From Rhizobium bangladeshense (GTDB lineage Bacteria > Pseudomonadota > Alphaproteobacteria > Rhizobiales > Rhizobiaceae), in NCBI RefSeq assembly GCF_001662075.1, contig NZ_LYPL01000001.1, positions 434,001 to 498,000 on the forward strand: a stretch of DNA of 64,000 bases. Direction: 5' to 3'. The notes below the pieces were generated by a model, which did no database searches, was not told where the DNA came from, and saw only the letters and a list, made by a program, of their open reading frames with translations. Of this stretch, positions 59,665 through 64,000 are shown piece by piece. The number at the start of each line of letters is the position of its first letter. The first letter of the stretch is position 1. The position numbers were made by a program, and so were the translations under genes.

Positions 59665-60742
59665 GAAGGACGTCGAAGCCGCCGTCAAGGGCGGCTCCGT
59701 CTATGCCGCCGGCGGCGGCGGCTGGGCCGATCACGGGCGGATGCTCGGGCTTGCGGCCGTCAATACCGGCAAGCCGGAGCTGGTCTCGATCGACGAGCTG
59801 CGGGACGATGACTGGATCGCGACGGCTGCTGCCATCGGCGCGCCGGCCTCCACCACGCCCTGGGAAATGCAGGGCATCGATTATGTCAAGGCCGTGCAGC
59901 TCCTGCAGGAGGCGCTGGGCGAAAAGCTTTCCGGGCTGATCATCGGCCAGAATGGCAAGTCCTCGACGCTGAACGGCTGGCTGCCGTCGGCGATCCTCGG
60001 CACCAAGGTGGTCGATGCCGTCGGCGATATCCGCGCCCACCCCACCGGCGACATGGGCTCGATCGGCATGGCGGCCTCGGCCGAGCCGATGATCCAGACG
60101 GCCGTCGGCGGCAACCGGGCCGAAAACCGTTATATCGAACTCGTAGTGAAAGGGGCGACGGCCAAGATCTCGCCGGTGCTGCGTGCCGCCGCCGATCAAT
60201 CCGGCGGCTTCATCGCCAGCTGCCGCAACCCGCTGCGCGCCTCCTATGTCCGCAGCCATGCGGCGCTCGGCGGCATCTCGATGGCGCTTGCGCTCGGAGA
60301 GGCGATCATCGCGGCGGAGAAACGCGGCGGGTCCGCCGTCATCGACGCGATCTGCAAGACGACGGGCGGGCACATCCTCGCCGAGGGCGTCATATCTCGA
60401 AAAGAGGTCGTCTACACCAGGGAAGCCTTCGACATCGGCACGGTCATTGTCGGTTCGGGGGCAAAATCGGTGACGCTGCATGTGATGAACGAATATATGG
60501 CGGTGGACGATGCCGATGGCGGGCGGCTTGCCACCTTCCCCGCGGTGATCACCACGCTGTCGCCCGAGGGTGAGCCGCTCAGCGTCGGCCAGCTTAGGAA
60601 CGGCATGCAGGTCTTCATCCTGCATGTGCCGAAAGATATCATTCCGCTGTCGGCAAGCGTGCTCGATCCGACCGTCTATCCAGTCGTCGAAAAGGCGATG
60701 GGGATCGAGATCGCCCGCTACGCATTGGAAACGAAGGCCTGA
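59645..60742 (+). CDS. Thiohydantoin desulfurase-family protein (DUF917 / S-Me-THD)
   Basis: A 365-residue protein of the family formerly called DUF917, now named after S-methyl-thiohydantoin desulfurase. Gly-rich GGSVYAAGGGGWADHGRML near the N terminus and GDMGSIGMAASAEPMIQTAVGG in the middle are characteristic. In the ergothioneine route it would replace sulfur by oxygen in 3-(5-oxo-2-thioxoimidazolidin-4-yl)propionate. Start ATG at 59645 has GGGAG eight bases before it and overlaps the carbamoylase gene. Without its neighbours this would be annotated hypothetical. Free thiol or S-methyl substrate cannot be told apart from sequence. Confidence 0.8.
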   Translation: MGRILVEKDVEAAVKGGSVYAAGGGGWADHGRMLGLAAVNTGKPELVSIDELRDDDWIATAAAIGAPASTTPWEMQGIDYVKAVQLLQEALGEKLSGLIIGQNGKSSTLNGWLPSAILGTKVVDAVGDIRAHPTGDMGSIGMAASAEPMIQTAVGGNRAENRYIELVVKGATAKISPVLRAAADQSGGFIASCRNPLRASYVRSHAALGGISMALALGEAIIAAEKRGGSAVIDAICKTTGGHILAEGVISRKEVVYTREAFDIGTVIVGSGAKSVTLHVMNEYMAVDDADGGRLATFPAVITTLSPEGEPLSVGQLRNGMQVFILHVPKDIIPLSASVLDPTVYPVVEKAMGIEIARYALETKA

Positions 60743-60745
60743 GCC

Positions 60746-61075
60746 ATGACGCGCGATCCCGGCCTCGAAGAACTGCTGCGCCAGGAACTCGGCGACCGGT
60801 CGGGGCTCACCGAAAAATCCATGTTCGGCGGCCGGGCCTTCCTGCTGAACGGCAACCTGCTTTGTGGTGCGCGCAGTGACGGCATGCTGATCCGCCTCGG
60901 CAAGGGCAATGACGGCTGGGCGCTGGCGCTGCCTGGCGTGATCCAGATGCTATCCGGCGAACGGGTGATGCAGGGCTGGGTGCGGGCGACGGCCGAGGTT
61001 TATGGCGACGATGCGCTGAGACGGCGTTTACTGGACGGCGCGCTCGCCTATGTGAAATCGCTGCCGGCCAAATAA
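60746..61075 (+). CDS. TfoX N-terminal domain protein
   Basis: A 109-residue single-domain protein: FGGRAFLLNGNLLCGARSDG followed by MLIRLGKGN and VMQGWVRATAEV typical of the TfoX/Sxy N domain, without the C-terminal domain of competence regulators. Three bases after the desulfurase gene, so co-transcribed. It is not one of the five known ergothioneine enzymes; a role in binding, regulation or stability is open. Such small TfoX-N proteins are common in rhizobia with unknown function, so presence here may be coincidental. Confidence 0.85.
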   Translation: MTRDPGLEELLRQELGDRSGLTEKSMFGGRAFLLNGNLLCGARSDGMLIRLGKGNDGWALALPGVIQMLSGERVMQGWVRATAEVYGDDALRRRLLDGALAYVKSLPAK

Positions 61076-61084
61076 CCTGCCACT

Positions 61085-61109
61085 CCCCTTCTCCCCCCGG
61101 GGACAAGGG
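61085..61109. repeat. CCCTTCTCCCC palindrome before the hydratase gene
   Basis: CCCCTTCTCCCCCCGGGGACAAGGG is an imperfect relative of the palindromes at 39152 and 39267. It lies in the only sizeable gap (65 bases) of the downstream cluster genes, between the TfoX and hydratase genes. It may attenuate transcription, but no T-run follows. Confidence 0.4.
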
Positions 61110-61140
61110 AAAAAGCAGAGAATCAAGCGAGGAAATCACC

Positions 61141-62802
61141 ATGCCGAAGGCCAATCCGCGTCATCCGAAATTTCCGATTCCCGGCGGGCCGGAGCTGCGC
61201 GCCAGAGGCTGGCGGCAGGAAGCGCTGTTGCGCCTGCTCGAAAACGTACTGTCGGTCGGCGAGGATCCCGACAACCTGATCGTCTATGCCGCGCTCGGCA
61301 AGGCGGCCCGCAGCTGGGCGGCGCACAAGGGCATCGTCAAGGCGCTGACCGAGATGGAGGAAGACCAGACGCTGCTCATCCAGTCCGGCAAGCCGATCGG
61401 CCTGGTGAAGACGCATGCCAGGGCGCCGCTCGTCATCATGGCGAACTGCAATATTGTCGGGCAATGGGCGAAGGCCGAGGTGTTTTACGAGCTGCAGCGC
61501 AAGGGACTGATCTGCTGGGGCGGACTGACGGCGGGTGCCTGGCAATATATCGGCAGCCAGGGCGTCATCCAGGGGACCTACGAGATCTTCATGCGCATCG
61601 CCGAGCGGCGCTTCGGCGGCGATCTCGCCGGCCGCTTCGTGCTGACGGCCGGTCTCGGCGGCATGGGCGGAGCCCAGCCGCTCGCCGGCCGCATGGCGGG
61701 CGCTGCGATCCTCTGCATCGACATTGATCCGGAGCGCGCCCACAAGCGCCAGCAGATCGGTTATCTCCAGGAGATCGCGCCCGATCTTGATACCGCTCTT
61801 GAGATGATCGATGCGGCGGTGAAGGACAGGCGGGCCCTCTCCGTCGGCCTCGTCGGCAATGCGGCGGAGGTTTATCCCGAAATCGCAAGGCGCGGCATCG
61901 TGCCCGACATCGTCACCGACCAGACCTCGGCGCACGATCTGGTCTATGGCTATGTGCCGAAGGGCATGAGCCTCGATCAGGTGAGAGAACTGCGCGACGA
62001 TGGCCAGGGACAATTGATGGCGGCGAGCCGCGCTTCGATCGTCGAGCATGTGACGGCGATGCTGGATTTCCAGAAGCGCGGCTCCGAGGTCTTCGACAAC
62101 GGCAACCTCATCCGCACCCAGGCGAAAGAAGGCGGCGTCACCCACGCCTTCGAGATTCCGATCTTCACCGAAGCCTATCTGAGGCCGCTCTTTGCCCGGG
62201 CGATCGGGCCGTTCCGCTGGATAGCGCTGTCAGGCGAGGAGAGCGATATCGCCCGCATCGACGACCTGCTGCTCGAACTCTTCCCCGACAACAAGATCAT
62301 CACCAACTGGATCCGGCTGGCGCGCGAGCACGTTCCCTTCGAGGGGCTGCCGGCCCGCATTGCCTGGCTCGGCCACGGCGAACGCACGATGCTGGCGCGG
62401 CGCGTCAATGCGCTGGTCGCAGGCGGCGAACTGAAGGGCCCCGTCGCCTTTTCCCGCGACCATCTCGATGCCGGCGCCATGGCGCATCCCAATATCATGA
62501 CGGAGCGGATGAAGGACGGTTCCGACGCGATCGCCGACTGGCCGCTGATCGACGCGATGATGCTGTGCTCGTCGATGGCCGATCTCGTCGTCGTCCATTC
62601 CGGTGGCGGCGGCTATGCCGGCTACATGACGAGCTGCGGCGTCACCGTCGTCGCCGACGGCACCGATGACGCCGACGAGCGGCTCGACCATGCGCTGACC
62701 AACGACACCGCTCTTGGCGTCATGCGCTATGCCGATGCGGGCTACGAGGAGGCGCTGGATGAGGTGGCGAAGAAGGACGTGCCCTATATCCGGCTGGATT
62801 GA
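61141..62802 (+). CDS. Thiourocanate hydratase-like protein (urocanase family)
   Basis: Predicted to hydrate thiourocanate to 3-(5-oxo-2-thioxoimidazolidin-4-yl)propionate. The 553 residues carry the urocanase NAD-binding signature GLGGMGGAQPLA at 171-182, VGNAAEVYPE, VTDQTSAHD and ADWPLIDAMM. Active-site loops differ from histidine-pathway urocanases: CWGGLTAGAW (125-134) instead of the YGQMTAGSW type, and VHSGGGGYAGYMTSCG (485-500) instead of IHHGGGVGMGYSQHSG, with the second His replaced by Ser487 and a later His by Ser498. No hutI, hutG or hutF gene is adjacent. Alternative: a urocanase with another imidazole substrate. Confidence 0.8.
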   Translation: MPKANPRHPKFPIPGGPELRARGWRQEALLRLLENVLSVGEDPDNLIVYAALGKAARSWAAHKGIVKALTEMEEDQTLLIQSGKPIGLVKTHARAPLVIMANCNIVGQWAKAEVFYELQRKGLICWGGLTAGAWQYIGSQGVIQGTYEIFMRIAERRFGGDLAGRFVLTAGLGGMGGAQPLAGRMAGAAILCIDIDPERAHKRQQIGYLQEIAPDLDTALEMIDAAVKDRRALSVGLVGNAAEVYPEIARRGIVPDIVTDQTSAHDLVYGYVPKGMSLDQVRELRDDGQGQLMAASRASIVEHVTAMLDFQKRGSEVFDNGNLIRTQAKEGGVTHAFEIPIFTEAYLRPLFARAIGPFRWIALSGEESDIARIDDLLLELFPDNKIITNWIRLAREHVPFEGLPARIAWLGHGERTMLARRVNALVAGGELKGPVAFSRDHLDAGAMAHPNIMTERMKDGSDAIADWPLIDAMMLCSSMADLVVVHSGGGGYAGYMTSCGVTVVADGTDDADERLDHALTNDTALGVMRYADAGYEEALDEVAKKDVPYIRLD

Positions 62803-62854
62803 AATGAACCACGACATGCTATATATCAATGTCATATCTCATTGAGGTTTTGAC

Positions 62855-63097
62855 ATGGAAACAGCAAAGATTTTCTGGTCGGGACGTTCCCAGGCCGTCC
62901 GGCTGCCCAAGGAATTCCGCTTCGATGGTGATAGTGTCGCCATTCGGCGGCAGGGGCGTGCGATCATTCTCGAGCCGATTTCCGACGATTGGGAGTGGTT
63001 AGCCGACGTGATCGGTCCTGTCGATCCCGACTTTGCGACGGCGGCGGAAGAGCAGCCTGCCCCGCAGGAGCGACCCGAGCTCGACTTCTTCAAATGA
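62855..63097 (+). CDS. vapB: VapB-type antitoxin (AbrB/MazE fold)
   Basis: An 80-residue antitoxin: an N-terminal swapped-hairpin DNA-binding domain with [20 protein letters not shown] and a C-terminal tail (RPELDFFK) that would fit into the toxin groove. Its stop overlaps the toxin start by ATGA. It lies 52 bases after the hydratase gene; the promoter-like ATATCAATGTCATATC stretch at 62821 may contain the autoregulated operator. Confidence 0.85.
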   Translation: METAKIFWSGRSQAVRLPKEFRFDGDSVAIRRQGRAIILEPISDDWEWLADVIGPVDPDFATAAEEQPAPQERPELDFFK

Positions 63098-63486
63098 CGT
63101 ATCTGCTCGATACGAATGCAGTCATTGCCTTGATGAAGGGTAACGAGAGGCTGATCGCCGGACTGCGCAGACACAGGCCGCAGGATTTCGCCATCCCGGC
63201 AATCGTCGCGCACAAACTCTTCTACGGTGCTTACAAAAGCCTCCGCATCGAAGAGAATCTGGCACGGATTGGCGGGCTGCAATTCGCCGTCCTGGAATTC
63301 GACCGGAACGATGCGCAAAAGGCGGGGGAAATCCGGGCCGCACTGCAAGCGTCGGGAACGCCGATCGGACCCTATGACGTGCTGATTGCCGGGCAGGCCG
63401 TCGCACGCGGCCTCATTCTGATTACCCGCAATCTCAGCAAATTCGAACGCGCGGCGGGTTTGCAGGCCGAGAATTGGGAAGGCTAA
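63094..63486 (+). CDS. vapC: PIN-domain VapC toxin with altered acidic residue
   Basis: A 130-residue PIN domain RNase: [14 protein letters not shown] (first Asp), [12 protein letters not shown] (later Asp) and [16 protein letters not shown]. In homologues the second acidic residue is Glu in a pattern like AITLAELEYG; here it reads [10 protein letters not shown] with Lys41 (codon AAA). One G-to-A change from GAA would explain it. The toxin may thus have weakened or no nuclease activity, while VapB could still act as repressor. The alignment was made by eye. Confidence 0.82.
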   Translation: MTYLLDTNAVIALMKGNERLIAGLRRHRPQDFAIPAIVAHKLFYGAYKSLRIEENLARIGGLQFAVLEFDRNDAQKAGEIRAALQASGTPIGPYDVLIAGQAVARGLILITRNLSKFERAAGLQAENWEG

Positions 63487-63502
63487 GCTCGGCACTCCAA
63501 AA

Positions 63503-64000
63503 CTATCGGGCGTCCCTCGCAAGGCGCTGGGCGGCACAGGCGGAGGTAAAGGCAAGCGCCAGCATGACAAGGGTGAAGGTGACGACGGCGGCCCAGCCGT
63601 CGATTGCGAAGAACCAGCCGCCCGCCGACCCCATGACGCTGGAGCCGACATAATAGGCCAGCATATAGAGCGACGAGGCGTGGCCCTTGGTGCCATGCGC
63701 GAGCCTGCCGACGAGGCCGCTGGCGATGGAATGGCTCATGAAGAAACCGGCCGTCAGCACGATAATCCCGAGGATAATCGATGGCAGCGCGGCGGAGAGT
63801 GTCAACGCGGTGCCGGCGGCGGTCAGCGCGAGACCGAAGAGAAGCACGGAGAAGTGCCCGACCCGATCTCCGATGAGGCCGCCGACCGAGGCGCCGCCGA
63901 TACCAAAGAGATAGACGGTGAAGATCAGGCCGAGTTCGGTCTGGTTGAGGCCATAGGGCGGAGCCACGAGACGGAAGCCGGCGTAATTGTAGATGGTCAC
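63503..64000 (-). CDS. MFS transporter, C-terminal part
   Basis: The frame runs to the right edge, so the N-terminal half is outside. The visible 165 residues hold about five membrane segments of the second half of a major facilitator transporter, with the loop motif GGLIGDRVGHF. It resembles the YnfM/arabinose-efflux-like group. Convergent with vapC, 16 bases apart. A connection with the catabolic cluster is not indicated. Confidence 0.8.
   Translation of the reverse strand: MTIYNYAGFRLVAPPYGLNQTELGLIFTVYLFGIGGASVGGLIGDRVGHFSVLLFGLALTAAGTALTLSAALPSIILGIIVLTAGFFMSHSIASGLVGRLAHGTKGHASSLYMLAYYVGSSVMGSAGGWFFAIDGWAAVVTFTLVMLALAFTSACAAQRLARDAR

Noticed and set aside
55294-62802. Reading the lyase and hydratase as a histidine utilisation (Hut) operon
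   Set aside because: The lyase lacks the MIO triad, the hydratase has altered loops, and hutI, hutF, hutG and hutC are absent, while hydantoinase, carbamoylase and DUF917 genes are present.

Overview
The window is a piece of an alphaproteobacterial chromosome, almost certainly Rhizobium (R. leguminosarum/R. etli group) or a close relative. The GC-rich third positions and the gene order point there: olsB, NADP malic enzyme, mutS, glnD, murJ, then trpS, nfuA, tsaB, rimI, mur/fur, olsA, miaB, phoH, ybeY, corC, lnt, praR, metK, trmB, and further on grpE-hrcA, rph-rdgB-hemW, dnaA, rpsT, mutM and ubiE-ubiB. Several dispersed palindromic repeats of rhizobial type lie between the genes. I see no rRNA, tRNA or CRISPR array.

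Layout. 1-10.8 kb: core genes for ornithine lipid, malate, mismatch repair, nitrogen signalling and lipid II flipping. 10.8-24.5 kb: an accessory block between murJ and trpS. It holds a two-component system, an RND efflux pump with its adaptor, small ORFs, a tail fragment of a molybdenum hydroxylase gene, a palindrome-rich repeat, and a LysR regulator divergent from two Tat-exported enzymes (a metallo-beta-lactamase-fold protein and an aldo/keto reductase). 24.5-34.2 kb: core genes for translation, Fe-S assembly, tRNA modification, metal regulation and rRNA maturation. 34.2-55.1 kb: core genes including lnt, praR, metK, small heat shock protein, grpE-hrcA, dnaA, rpsT, mutM and ubiE-ubiB. 55.1-62.8 kb: an accessory catabolic cluster. 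62.8-64 kb: a VapBC-type toxin-antitoxin pair and the end of an MFS transporter gene.

The most interesting part is 55294-62802. It encodes an ammonia-lyase-fold protein that lacks the Ala-Ser-Gly MIO triad, a urocanase-like protein with altered active-site loops, a DUF917/S-methyl-thiohydantoin-desulfurase-family protein, a hydantoinase-like amidohydrolase and an M20 carbamoylase-like hydrolase, plus a TfoX N-domain protein. This set matches the five-step bacterial route that degrades ergothioneine (or an S-methyl derivative) to trimethylamine, sulfide or a thiol, CO2, ammonia and glutamate. It could easily be misannotated as histidine (Hut) or hydantoin utilisation.

Other points worth a second look are a MITE-like element of about 350 bp in two copies (33-bp terminal inverted repeats, flanking TA), a near-consensus Irr box (ICE) before nfuA, a sigma-32-type promoter with a possible RNA thermometer before hsp20, and a VapC whose conserved acidic active-site residue appears to be lysine.
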